A DNA stretch of 64,000 nt from Pseudopyrenochaeta lycopersici (taxonomy: Eukaryota; Ascomycota; Dothideomycetes; Pleosporales; Pseudopyrenochaetaceae). The notes beneath the pieces were generated by a model that was not told the origin of the DNA, did no database searches, and saw nothing but the letters and a program-made list of their open reading frames with translations. Positions 44,001 through 55,542 of the stretch are shown piece by piece; position 1 is the first letter of the stretch, and every line of letters starts with the position of its first letter. Made by a program: the position numbers and the translations under genes. Location of the stretch: assembly GCA_003313425.1 (NCBI GenBank), contig NHZP01000067.1, positions 124,001-188,000 on the forward strand, read 5' to 3'.

Positions 44001-45900
44001 GTATTTAATGCTTAGTTTTAGCTCTTCCGCACGCGTTGCACTTAACTGTTGTAACTCCCTTAATGCGCACTCCCTTAGATTGCTAGACTAGGTGTTCGAT
44101 GGCTGCTGGCCCTGGATGTCCTATGCGTTTATGCTAGCGCATCGCATTAGCTTTCTGTGGTGCTTGCTTCGCTTAAGAATTAATTGTTCTTGTGTGAAAG
44201 ACTGCCTAGATTTTGTCTTGTTGCTTAAGTATCTATTGTCTATATGCTTCTTTTAGGGATGCGATTGTTGAGTTGTCTTACCTCTTGAGAGTCGTAGGCT
44301 TATTCTTATTGTCCTACTACACGCCTTGTTGCCTAAGCAGCCTAAATAATACTAGATTATATAGGATTTCTGGACACTATGCTACATTATTTAGCACGAG
44401 CCTTGTTAGTCTATATAGCCCTCTTAGGTTAAGCTACACTATTCTATATCCTTGTATCTAAATTTATATATTCCTAGCTAATATAAAATCTACCTTAGCA
44501 AGAGGACGCAGGTTTTAAAGTTAAGTTTAGTCGTTTATAACGTAGATCGTTAAGCCTAAGTTAAGGATAAAGGATTATCTTAGTAGGTAGTCTAAATACT
44601 TAGCTTAGAAAGATATAGTAATAAACGCAGTACTAATTATTATAATCTTCTAACCTTTAAGTTAGTTAGCAGATATCTTAGGCGTAGGAGTGTAAGAGTT
44701 CTTAAAGCTTAGTGTTTGTGTTCGTTATCTTTTTAATGCCCTTACTTATTCCTATATATTAGGATTATATTATAGGCGTAGCTTTACTAGCTCTAATATT
44801 AATTCTCTTAGCTTAAACTAGTCTAGGGCATTGTTATTATTAATATAGAGGCAGTTAGTAAGAAGATAGCGTAGTCTATAAGTAGGGTATTTTATGCCTC
44901 TAGCTGCCGCTTTATCTTAATTCTAAGACTGCTTAGATATAGTTAAATAACTAGCTAGGCGTTTTTTTAATGAGGACTTCCTCCTTAACCCCTGTTTAGG
45001 TTAGTTAGATAATGCGCTATTAGGCATAAGAGAGGCGTCCCTGTCTGTGTCCTAGGTAGATTTACTACTGCTAGCGAGATATGAAGCTTTACTTACAGTA
45101 AAAGCGCTCTTCTACTGTCTCCCTTTTAGGTAGTATAAGCTTATGTGATCTTAGAAGCGTTTTATTATTTCTTTTTAATTTATTCCTAGCTTGCGTCTTT
45201 CTTAGTCTTAGAATAATGGCACCTAGTTAGGGCTGACCTTGCTAACTGCGTTTAGGAAATCTTGTATTACATAATTAAGTTTTTAGACTTCTCTAATTTG
45301 TTTAGTCTCTGTGATAGTTGCTGCGTGATTGTACTTAGTTAGCTAGCTGTCCTAATGCGTTAGTTGTCTTATTGGCTTTAAGGCTGTAATGTATTAATCC
45401 TGAGCGCGCAGTTACTCTTCCTTATCGTCGATACTAACAGTGCTCTTTAAAGTAGCTACCTATTCTTAGATTAAGAGCTTTAGTCTGCAGCACGTCTTCT
45501 TTAGGTAGATAGAGACTGTTGCTCGAATGTAGACTGACAGCTTGTCTAACCTTGCATCTTTGTCTTTGTAGTTTGTTACTGCAACTTTGTACGAGTTAAG
45601 TCGCGTCTTATAGTAATTAATATTAGTTTTAAATACAGTTTGTCTACTGTTTGTTAAATCAGATGGATTTGCTAGAGGTTAGTCTCTAATCGCCGCGCGT
45701 TTCTCATAAATTTCGATATTTGGCTTGGTTGGAGGGGTTGGCTCTGTCTTCAGCACAGCATCGCTCGTAGGGTTGATGAGGTGCCACACCCTAAGTAATA
45801 GGCATCTGGCTTCTAGCTGCTCGTACTAAGGCTTCTAGCTTATATAATCTGTGAGGATAATGTCGGAATCGCGGTTTATTGGTTGTGCTATTGCTTCTCG
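41060..45900 (-). pseudogene. C1 Copia gag-pol polyprotein, RIP-degraded
   Basis: Minus strand, Copia order (gag, protease, integrase, RT, RNase H) read right to left. The open piece 42289-42474 is reverse transcriptase: QYDVTNAFIHTAIDQEIYI matches the Copia 'DV.NAFL.G.L.EEVYM' block, and ALYRLQISPVL matches 'ALYGLKQSP..W'. The catalytic box YVDDI reads YVNNI (about 42180-42210), with both Asp lost. The 43412-43615 piece lies in the integrase C-terminal region. Gag lies at about 45000-45900. Some Gln/Trp codons are stops. Confidence 0.88.
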
Positions 45901-45910
45901 CGTAAGGTTG

Positions 45911-45929
45911 AGGCAGTGAGACTCTTAAT
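45911..45929 (-). promoter_or_regulatory. C1 primer-binding site, half tRNA-Lys(CUU)
   Basis: Adjacent to the 5' LTR the plus strand reads aggcagtgagactcttaat, which resembles the anticodon arm of eukaryotic tRNA-Lys(CUU) (gactcttaatc). A site complementary to the cut 5' half of a tRNA is the Copia priming mode known from Drosophila copia. Confidence 0.65.
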
Positions 45930-46123
45930 TGTCAGATGAAATGCTAAAATGCGTTTTTTAGAATTGATGATTGCGATAAATCGATTGTGTGTTAATTATA
46001 ATTGTCTTTATTGTTTTTTCTCTTGTGTTCTCTTGCCCTTTATACTTCCGGGACTTCCGTCGTATCGGCCCTACTATATTGCCTACTACTGACATCGCCT
46101 AGTAGAGTAGCGTGTATCTGACA
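45930..46123 (-). repeat. C1 5' LTR
   Basis: 194 bp. The right half retains cggg and ctgac sites mutated in the other copy, so it is less RIP'd. Confidence 0.95.
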
Positions 46124-46237
46124 ATAATTTAGATTATATAAGTAGCTAGTAACGCTCTTTAGCTTAGTAAATATACTAAGTACTTTCTAGAGGTATATTA
46201 ACTAGGCCCTATAAGACTTCTTAAATAACTTTACCTG

Positions 46238-46443
46238 TGTCAGATTCAAGGACTATTTAGCTTAATCTTTGATGAATTTTAATGATGAACGTGGTTAATT
46301 AATTCTGTGTTCTCTCCGTTTTCTGCTTTTGTGTGCCCCTCTGCCAAGTAGTTACACCTAAGAGTTTGTGCTACTATCTAGGATCTCGCAACTTAGAGAT
46401 CGACACGTGACATCTAATACCCTATTAGGCTTTACATCTAACA
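46238..46443 (-). repeat. C2 3' LTR
   Basis: 206 bp, ends TGTCAG...TAACA; a pyrimidine run (cacccccttacctt) follows, the complement of the polypurine tract. Confidence 0.95.
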
Positions 46444-46449
46444 CACCCC

Positions 46450-49400
46450 CTTACCTTAAATAACTGTGTAAGCTAGATAACTAGTTATAAGCCCCTTATA
46501 TAATTATAAGGTCCTTAAGTTGTCTCTAGATCTCTTTAAGTAGTGCTTCTTTTATTACCTCGTAGTTTCTTACTTCTACTAGTCTAAGTTATTTTAAGAA
46601 GTTATTCTATTTATTATAGGGCAATGCCTTTGTAAGCCTGTCCGCGATTATTTTAGTTAAATATACATACTCTATTTTTATCTTTCCTAATAAAACCTCT
46701 TATCTAAGCTAATAATTATAGATATTAACATAGCGAAGCTTAGTCTAGAGCTTTAAAACTTCCGCAGTTACTAGCTAGATTGTTTAAGTATTATTGCACT
46801 AAATTGTTATTGTAGGTAACAGTAGCTTAACTTCTAGTTCTTCTAGCAGTTGCGTTGTAAAGATCGCTTCTTTAGCTACTTATAACAGTGCTAGTAATTT
46901 AGCTTCAGTCGTTAATGTAGTTACTATATCTTGTTTATTTACTTTCTATGCGATCAGCCTATTAAACAACTTAATTGCATATCCTTAAGAGCTTTTCCTA
47001 TCTAAGGTGTTGTTAGCAAATAAGGCGTCGCTTGCGACTTATAGGTGATTGCCTCCTCTAAGTTATAGTGCTCGCGACTTTATCTTATTAAGGTACAGTA
47101 GTACTCTATTAGCGGCATCGTAGTGCTCTTTGCTAGGGTTTAATAGGAATCGTGCTAGTCTTAATGTAGCAAAAGCAATATCAGGCCTCGTTGTGACTGC
47201 TGCGTATAGTAGTAAACTAACTTTGCGTTAATACTTGTTAACTTCAGATAGTATTACTATTCCTAAGCGCGGCTTTAGTTCAACTGTACTTATTAGTGTG
47301 TCGTGTCAACAATTCTAATTGTTAACTAAACGGCTTATCTTCTCAGCGTATGCAGCTTAAGAGAGATAGATAAGTTGTTAATCTCGCTTTTGGATGACCT
47401 CAACTCCTAGAAACTACTACAGGTCGTTACCACCTGTCGTTGTGTACTTTCTTATAAGCAGCTTGACCGCTTATTCTACTTCTGTAGTCTTTAACTTGTA
47501 ATATGCAAGAATAATATTATCTACGTAGAAGAAGATAATAAGTCTATCTTTAATTATATAGTATAGCTTATATAGTACTTCTATAAATCCTAGGGCTTTA
47601 AGGGCTATTATAAACTCCTTTTACTATAGTAAGGGTAATATTTAGAGCCTGTATAACGCCTTCTAAACTTAGAGGATTGTGCCTTTCCTGTAATATCCGC
47701 GCGGCATCTTTATATATACTTCTTAGTCTATAGTCGCATGTATAAATACGTTTATTACGTTATATTACTTTAGTTTAAGATTATACTTAGCTATAATTGC
47801 TATTAGTATTTAAAAGGACCTGCTTACTAACGTAGCAGCATATATATCTTACGTTGTAATATGTTACTGTTAGTCTCCTTAGACTACGAGTCGTGCTTTG
47901 CACTTAAGAAATTAATTATGCTTATTTAGCTTATATATGTACACCTACATACAGTTAAGGATTTGTTGTCCTGCGGCCTTAATTAGCTTAAGCGGGACCT
48001 CTGTCTACGACTTTATTTGTCTATAGCTTTTAAGGTGCACTTATTCTGCCTCCTTAAATAGCTCTCCTATAGGATAGTATTTAAGGTTAGTATACAGCGT
48101 AGGTAGTAGTAGAAGTTAGCTTTAGTGGATTTTTACGCCTTTAGCGAGCATCCTTTTTATCTAAGCCTTATTAATAACTTTCCCTCTATAGTTCCCTACG
48201 TTGCCTACCTAGGTGCTAGCTATAAAGGCGGCTACCTAAGGAATTAGTTTTAATAAGTATAAGTTTATGTTAGCTGCCTGCGCACCTGCTATTAGACTTG
48301 TAAGGAGTGCAGCTAGTAGTAGCGTAGATAGAGGAGTTAGGTATGTGTCCCTAATTCTCCTTCTGCGATAGTATCTTAGTAGATCTTCCTCTTTAGAGTT
48401 ATTAGTGTCCTTAACTATATTATTTTTATAAAAGGACTTAGTCTCTAGTTAATAGACTAGAGCAGGAAGCTCTATTATCCTTATATAGGTTACAATTTCT
48501 TACAGCGTACTGTGCATAAGGTTATCTATTAGGTCTTCAGTTTTACTATTAAACACTGTTTGCTCGTTAAATATAACATCTCGTGTGCTTATTACTTTTG
48601 CAAGAGATAGGATCTAAATTTAATAGATGTTTAAGGATCGATAGCTAACTAAGTAGCTAACCCAGGCTTTCGGATCCAGCCGTTAAAGTCGTAATTTACC
48701 TTAGTAAGTATCGTCTGTCATTACGAATGCTTTGCAGCCATAGGCTTTTAAATAAGCGAGATTTAGCTTCTTAGATATCATAACAACTCTATTATTAAGT
48801 GCAACTCTTATAAAGAAGACCTCGTACGGTGTCTTCTAGTTGTTTGCATAATTTAGTGTTTAATTATATAGGTACACCCTAGCTTAAGTAATTTCAGGCT
48901 ATAGCTCCTAGGATAGGTTAGCATCGAGGCGCATAGCACGCGATTTCTCCTTATTCACACCCCCTAAGCGTTTAGCACCTCTATTCTAATCTTATGTATC
49001 TAGGGCAGAAGGCTTAATAGTTATCCCTTGTAATGCTAACTAGCGTTCTACTTCTAGCTTAACTGTCGTAATTTTATTATCTAACTTAATAACTTTAATT
49101 ACGATGTTAAACTAGTTCTTTATAAATAGAATAAAGTTTAAAAGAGTCTTAATTATTAATTTAGCGGGATGATTGTCTGTAAAATAGAAGTCCTATTACA
49201 TACTAAAGAACCTATCTATAATAAGCATTTGACTCTTCTCCTTTATTATGCTTTATGTTTTATATATATAGAAATTAATAGCTAGTCTTTTACTAGGTCC
49301 ATCTTTATAGGTTTGTAGTGCTCTTCTAATTTAGCGTCAGGACTTAGATCTCTTATAAGAGTTGCACTCTACTATAGTAATGCCTTTTATCCGCACCCCC

Positions 49401-51210
49401 TAAGCTTGCGAAACGAGGTGCTTAACAGCAACTGGCCCTAGATAGCCTAATTACTTATACTAGAGCAAGGCTAATACCTTTTATGCAGCTCTTTCTATTC
49501 GTAACGTTGTCTTATGTGTATAGTTAGAAGCCTAGTGTATTAGTTAATACTTAATCACCTATTAGCTATAAATCTTAGTAAGACTTCCTATAATCGTTCC
49601 GTCTACTTTTCTAAGTATAGTTAGTTTAATTTTAGTATCCTACTATATACCTTTCTGCCTTAATAATTAGAATAATACTAGATTACAGTATAGGTTAGGG
49701 CACAGAGCTACGTCGTGTAACGTTAGTCTGTTAATTCCTTGCCGCCCTGTAAGAGTCAGCTTAATTAAGCTATACCCCTTAACCTATATCTTCGTATTAC
49801 CTACCTATATAAAGTCTCTATATATAGGTAGTCTGAAGTTGTAGAGTCTATCAGGGTTGTTCGTCACATAATAGGTTAAACCTAAGTTAAGGATAAATAA
49901 ATGTCTCAATAGGTAATTATTAAAGTTAGTTCTAAATAACGCTAAGACGAAGGCGGCATCTATCCTTATAATACTTTGTCCTTCTAGTTAATTATCTAGC
50001 ACCTCTAGAGTAGGAGTATGTAAGTTTTTTATAATTAGTGTGTTTAAACAGGGTTTACTTTGCCCTCGTAAGAGGCCCTAGAACTTAGGATCTTACTCTT
50101 ACTTTATCCTTACGTAGTTCTCTAGTATAGGTTTTAGTTTAAACTATTCTAGCGCCTTATTAGGGTGTACATAGTAACACTCCTTAAGTAAATAGCGCAT
50201 CTCGCATGCTAGGTACTTAGAGCTTCTAACTTTACTAGATAGCTCCTAGTCTAAGGATAATCTCTTCGTCTCCTTCTAACTACGTTAATCTTAGAGTCTA
50301 CCCCGCCTTTGTAGATTTAGAGCACTAGGTTTATAGAGGTTTTCCTTCTTATTTTCCTGTGTGCTTTCTAAATTATCCGCGTAAAACGCTAAGTTATCTA
50401 ACACTGCATATGCGCTTTTATGTCTGCCTGTTTTTTAAGGCTTTATTATAACTATATAGTCTCTAAACTGCTTTATTATCTCGCAGCGTGTAATACTAGA
50501 AGTAAATTAACTAGTATCCTAAAATAAGGTAGCCTATATAGGTGCTACATTCTATACTATAACTACAAAGTCTTTAGTAACTAAGTTTATATCCTTTACC
50601 TTAGCAACTCTTTTTACCTCTGCTTATATTACAGCTTAATTATAATTAGTAAGCTACAGATCTTAGTTAGCTGTATTTCTTATTAGCTTTAGCAATTCGA
50701 GGTATTAGTCTCGCGCGCGTTCGTGTTTAATTCGCTTATCTATGCTAACTGTGTCTATAAGGTTCTTAATCCATTCACGCGGGTTTTACCTTGTCTTACA
50801 GCATATTTCCTGTAGGTAAGGTAAGATAGTAGATTATATAAAGATTGTAATCTCTCTAATAGCCTTCTGCTCATCTAAGTATTTCCTTTCTTAATTCTTA
50901 TAGTTTTTATTCCTTATCTTAAAGTACTCTATATCTTATTTAAGAGCGGTTATCCTAGACTTAGCGAGGTTAGCTATTAATTAAGGTCTAATGTTAGCCC
51001 TTTAAGGCGTGTAATTAGCGACGTTTGGAGCCTCTAGAGGTTTAGGTTCTTTAAGGAATACGAGAATAGATTCTAGATTAACTTTATGCTATATTCTGTA
51101 CGCGTCGCACCTTGCTAATAGCTGTGCCTTCTATTTTATAAAATTAAGTTGGCTGGTAAGGACTACAGTAGGATCGCGTTAGGTTAGGTAGGCTATTATT
51201 ATATTAATTA
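46450..51210 (-). pseudogene. C2 Copia gag-pol polyprotein, RIP-degraded
   Basis: Minus strand, colinear with C1. The RT catalytic box reads FFYVDNIILAYYK (about 47500-47545), one Asp of YVDD having become Asn. RT and RNase H occupy about 46500-48000, integrase about 48700-49800, gag about 50300-51200. Stops at many Gln/Trp positions; no long open frame remains. Confidence 0.85.
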
Positions 51211-51229
51211 AGGCAGTAAGACTCTTAAT
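51211..51229 (-). promoter_or_regulatory. C2 primer-binding site, half tRNA-Lys(CUU)
   Basis: Plus strand aggcagtaagactcttaat, one base (G to A) different from the C1 site and in the same place. Confidence 0.62.
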
Positions 51230-51435
51230 TATCAGATTTAAGGACTATTTAGCTTAATCTTTAATGAATTTTGATGATAAACGTGGTTGATTAATTCTGT
51301 GTTCTCTCTGTTTTCTGCTTTTGTGTGCCCCTCTGCTAAGTAGTTACACCTAAGAGTTTGTGCTACCATCTAGGATCTCGCAACTTGGAGATCGACACGT
51401 GACATCTAACACCCTATCGGGCTTTACATCTGACA
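51230..51435 (-). repeat. C2 5' LTR
   Basis: 206 bp. It begins TATCAG where the other copy has TGTCAG (RIP transition), while the right half is little mutated. Confidence 0.95.
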
Positions 51436-51440
51436 ACCTG

Positions 51441-54400
51441 CTTATTTAAACAGAGCTCTATATAGGTAGCTATTTAGATCCTTCTATTTATTTAATTCTT
51501 TTAGAAGTTAATTATAATATAATTATTCTTTCTACTCTTATTTTAGAAGTACAGCTGTAGTAATTACTGCGTACAGCGTTTTATACTCCTTACTTCCTAC
51601 TTTATAAGCAGCGTTTATAGTTAGGAAGTTTATTTAGAGGATCTCTCGCTTTCTTTAATTATCTAAACTATATAGTAAGCTATCTCTATTAATTACTGTA
51701 AGCTGTACTCTCTTCCTTGCACCTCTTACCTAATCTAGTTTATTAGGATCCCTTAGGTCCTGTTTCTTAAGCCTGCGGCTCGCGCGGCTCGCTTCTCCCT
51801 AGATTTTGCGATTGTACGCTCGCTTTAAAGGTGCCTAATCTACGTTGTGTAGAGCCTAAGAATAAGGGCTCCTACTCTAAGAGGCAGGAGCTGTTTGTTT
51901 AGCTCGTTAGTCTTCACGACCTTATAATTTGCCTAGCTTACCTCCTTCTCTAGTTAAGTGCACTTCCTATAGGTTACTAGTATAATTACCTTCTCCTTAT
52001 TTCCTTAGAGGCTTATTCTCCTTTGTCTCTTTCTGGCTCTCTAGCTCTAGGGTTAGCTTAGGAGATAGGAGACCTATTTACTTATTTAGTCCTGCGTAGA
52101 TCTCTAGAGGATTGCTAGCCTAGCTTTCCTCTTGCGCAGTTAGTATTAGTCTAACGTCCTAATCTTTTAGTTAGCTAACTATCTAATTATTTCTTTAAAC
52201 TATAGCACCCCTAAGCTCTTACTTAGAGGACTAATAAGTTTCTTAGCCTTCTTACTTAATTATTTATTTAGGTAAGAGCTCTAGGATCTCTCTAGCGTGT
52301 AGTACTTTATCTAGCTTATAGAGAATATAAATAATCTTTATAGCTTCTTCTATTATAATTATAGTAATCTCCTTTTTATCTTTAAAGAATAGTTCTTTAT
52401 TAAAGGTAACGTTTCTTGTAGTAATTACCTAATTAAGCTTTAGGACCTATATATAGTATATATTAGATACTTTGTATCTAACTAGGTAACCTATATAGCC
52501 CCTTAGGGTTACTTTAAACCCTTGCTTATTACGTCTAGCTACTCTTTCCTTATTTAAAAGGTAAGCTTAGCAGCTATACGCGTGTATCCTGCTCTAATTA
52601 GGTCTTAGATTAGCTGTAATGTAACGTACTTGCGCAGGGCTGTACTAATAGAGGTACTGTGTAAACTATGCGTTAAGCACCTTATTTAGTAAGCTTAGAT
52701 TATGCGCTTATAAAGGGCTTATATTATATAGCTAAGCTGCTGCTTCTATTACTTCTAGCTAGAGCTTTACTAAGAGCCTTACTCTACTTCTTATTTTAAT
52801 TAACTTAGTAATAATCTCTTAACCTACTCTTTCTAGGCCTCTATTTAGCTCGTGGGTATAGGCTAGAGAGGGCTCTATTTCTATCCCTTGCTCCTTCGCC
52901 TATAGCTTGTAGGTTAAGGTACCTCTCTATAGAAGTGTAGCTATGTCTCTGTCTTACTATAGTTTATAGATCTTAAGCTAATACTAAGTCTTTACCCTAC
53001 TCTAGAAGTTTATAAGGATCCTTATAATCTCTATAAGCGTTTTCCTTTATAGAAGGTATATAGTAATCTTTCTACTATAGTTATATTTAAGTAGGATAAA
53101 CTATTATTCCTTAAGCTTTCCTGTTAGTATATTAAATAGATCTTATACTACTCTCTAGAATAGCTAAGGTAATTATTCCTAAGGTCTTTATAAGATTACT
53201 TACTTTGTATATGTTACAGCGTAGTGCTTATACTTTACACGCGTTATCCCTTTAATTTTTACGTTTTACGCCTTTATTACTAACGCTTAAAGAGTAGTAA
53301 GTCCTAAGTAACCTACTCTTAAGTGCTATAGCTCCTTAGAATTACTCTTTAGATAAGTTCTCTATAACCTTAGTTATAAGCGCTCTAAGATTACTACGTT
53401 AATTAAGATATAAGAGTAAGGCTTATACTTTAATTTAATAAAAGTAAGGTTATAAGCTCTCTTAAGCTTCGCGAGAACTATATTCTGTTCTAGTATTCCT
53501 ATGCGCAGTATATAATCTAATCTAAGATACTAGAGCTTTTTATTATTAAGATAAGCTTCTAATACTATATTTATATAGAAACTTTCTATAACTACTACTT
53601 CTTATAAAGTAAGATTCTCTATATTCTTACCTCTTACTCTATATAGAGCTCCTTTAAGTACTCTAGTACCTATGCCTTAAATAGGAAACGCTTAAGTTTC
53701 TGCTTTAACTATTTATATACCCTGCGCCTTCTTAAAGCTTCCTAGTATAAGTAGATCCTTTGTGTTAATAAGGTGCGTAGTAGCTCTAATATTAAGGATA
53801 GTGCTTATTAAGAGGGGATAAGCAGCGAAGTCTATTATTACGTAAACGCCTAATAAAGAGCTTAGTAAAAATAGCTATAAGTTAATTACTACAGCTTAAA
53901 TACTTCTAAAGTAGGTAATTATTAAGAGCTCTATCTTAGGGATTACTTAGCCTTTCTTTATTAGGTAGTCTTAGAGCTCTTTATATTCTTTACTTAAGAG
54001 CTACTTTATAATCTCTTCTTACTTACTAGCTATTATAAGCGTTAATAATCTTATTATAACTACTTTTAAGGTACAGCACTCCTTTAGTACCTAATAGTAG
54101 TTAGAAGCTTTATTTAGCTTATAGAGGCACTTATTTTACTTTTTCAGGGATTAGTGCTTATCTAAGCGTCCTCCGAACGTTGTAAATACTCCTACTCGCC
54201 TCCCTTTTGCGTGCACGGCGTGCTCGTAGGTTATAACTAAGAAGATTTAGCCTAGCTTATCTAGTAAGATTGTTAGTTCTCTAAGCGCTGTGTTCTACAG
54301 GATTTAATTATACATGGTCCGTGCTTACTCAGAGGCGAGCTTTAGAGCTAGTGCCTCTAGGAAGTCTTGCGCTATAAGCTCTTCTTTTACTTTATAGAGA

Positions 54401-55060
54401 TTATATATTTTTACTTTTATATATAGGGTGTTCTACTTCTAGTACTACGCTTCTAGCGTTATGTTCCTCTGCTTTGCGATCTCTAGGTAGTATTAGTATT
54501 CTACTCTAAGGTAGTTAATCATACTAGCTTCTACGGGAGTAAGCTTAACCTTAAAGGCTTAAATTAGAGCCTATATAGTGTACTTTTTCTAAGATATAAG
54601 CAGCATTATAATTAGCGCTATAATCTCTATTAAGATAGTAGCTTAAACCTAATCTCTAACTTACTTTACGCGCTTATCCTTAATAGCTCTAGTGCGTATT
54701 AATAATATATATTTCTTTAGCTTCTGCTAATAGAGCGCCTAGATTATCTCGTTGCTTAGGTTATCTCTGCTAGCCTAAGCTCTCTTCTAAGAGAGCTGCC
54801 TCCTTACTCTTTCTTTAGTTATAGCCCCTTTAATTATAGGGAGCTGCGGGATAGCATTATAAGGATCTAGAGTATCTGCTCCTAATAGATTAATTAAGTG
54901 CTAGACTTACTTCGCGTGTGCGTAATATTAAAGCTGCATGTACTATTCTAGCTAGCTTATTTAATCCTTAAGCAGGATCTGCGGGATAGGCGTAGGCTTA
55001 GTAATTTTATCGTCTATTTCGTGAGCGTTAATAACTTCTTAGACCTGTACATAGGGGTTA
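51441..55060 (-). pseudogene. C3 Copia gag-protease-integrase, RIP-degraded
   Basis: The minus strand reads as Copia. A protease-like or GAG-pre segment with RATTHLINTKDLLILGSFKK lies near 53700-53800, where DSGATTHL would be the retropepsin site. A helical gag lies at about 54100-55040. A linker with KRVQLTVINRDSLLY and a K-D-L...YRALFK block near 51450-51700 is the usual sequence just before the Copia RT. No RT follows. Many TAG/TAA. Confidence 0.65.
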
Positions 55061-55131
55061 TTTAGGTTAGAGCGGCAAAGTAACTGTTTACCGGCTCTTT
55101 AAGTTTGTAGAGAGAATCGACTTGCGTCCTT

Positions 55132-55150
55132 AAAGCGCCGGGCTCATAAC
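55132..55150 (-). promoter_or_regulatory. C3 primer-binding site, half initiator tRNA-Met
   Basis: Plus strand aaagcgccgggctcataac directly abuts the LTR. gggctcataac is the anticodon arm of eukaryotic initiator tRNA-Met, preceded by an agcgc D-arm-like end. This fits the 5' half-tRNA primer of copia elements and identifies the neighbouring repeat as a 5' LTR. Confidence 0.75.
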
Positions 55151-55542
55151 TGTAGAGGAAAAAAGGGAGAGCTTGGTAACAGTTACCCAGGTAATCTATG
55201 AGATAGACTACTATTTTATCTAGGAGGCTTTAGGAGAGCCAGCTATATAAAGGAGAGCTGAGCACGGCCTATTACAGGGGCTATTATACGGTAGGAGCGT
55301 GAGCAGCGTGTACGCGTGCGTGAGCGCGTACGTGCTCGCGCACGTGATCGCGCACGTGAGTCTACCTTCAGGTGTCTCCTGCGTGAGCTTGCCCATCAGC
55401 TTGCACGTGAGCGTGCACGTGAGCGCGCACGTGAGCGCGCCCTTGAATGCACACAGAAGTACGTGTTTCTCCAGGGTAAGCTCCTACGTCAGCGCGCACG
55501 TGAGCCTACCGTACCCCAGGTCACAGCGCGTTGTTTGCAACA
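55151..55542 (-). repeat. C3 5' LTR
   Basis: 392 bp, inverted relative to 34237-34588 and highly similar to it. It contains the same clusters of CACGTG/GCGCGC. Little RIP. ORFs here are by-products of the repeats. Confidence 0.93.

Larger units (their letters stand above)
40858..46123 (-). mobile_element. Full-length Copia retrotransposon C1
   Basis: Two 194-bp LTRs (40858-41051 and 45930-46123; TGTCAGATGAAATG...ATCTGACA) and target duplication ATAAT at 40853-40857 and 46124-46128. The orientation is minus: the purine tract (ctgaggggg, complement) adjoins the left LTR and the primer site adjoins the right. Length 5266 bp. Confidence 0.97.
40088..46237 (+). pseudogene. Gypsy reverse transcriptase fragment G4, split by Copia C1
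   Basis: Plus-strand pol fragment at 40088-40857 and 46124-46237. The left part holds the protease-RT spacer (KIELEEEDR-like, PLYVILRDKLLVLRKTL) and RT blocks (DLLDKGFIYVS, FYVDYRALNALTKKN, KLDIT). After C1 is removed with one ATAAT copy, the frame continues through LYK.LVT.F.L.N...TF.RYIN to DFLNNFT. It stops there, at the C2 insertion, without the YxDD box. Many TAG/TAA at Trp/Gln sites. The 5' part is cut off at the pogo-type end. Confidence 0.82.
46238..51435 (-). mobile_element. Full-length Copia retrotransposon C2
   Basis: Two 206-bp LTRs (46238-46443 and 51230-51435; TGTCAGATTCAAGG...ATCTGACA) and target duplication ACCTG at 46233-46237 and 51436-51440. Minus orientation, 5198 bp. Same lineage as C1 (shared LTR ends, primer type and gene order) but diverged in sequence. 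Confidence 0.97.
51441..55542 (-). mobile_element. Partial Copia retrotransposon C3
   Basis: From the right: 5' LTR (55151-55542), primer site (55132-55150), then RIP'd gag, protease and integrase on the minus strand. The reverse transcriptase, RNase H and 3' LTR are absent; the sequence changes near 51441, at the C2 insertion. The right flank GCTTA has no partner in the window. The same LTR occurs alone at 34237-34588. Confidence 0.8.

Noticed and set aside
45911..45929. Fragment of a tRNA gene
   Set aside because: Only the anticodon-side piece is present, at a fixed place beside Copia LTRs; a primer-binding site explains it.
46124..46237. Reading this stretch on the minus strand as Copia RT continuing from C3
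   Set aside because: The plus-strand Gypsy RT reading continues exactly in frame across the C1 excision site and matches conserved RT blocks; the Copia reading needs a frameshift.
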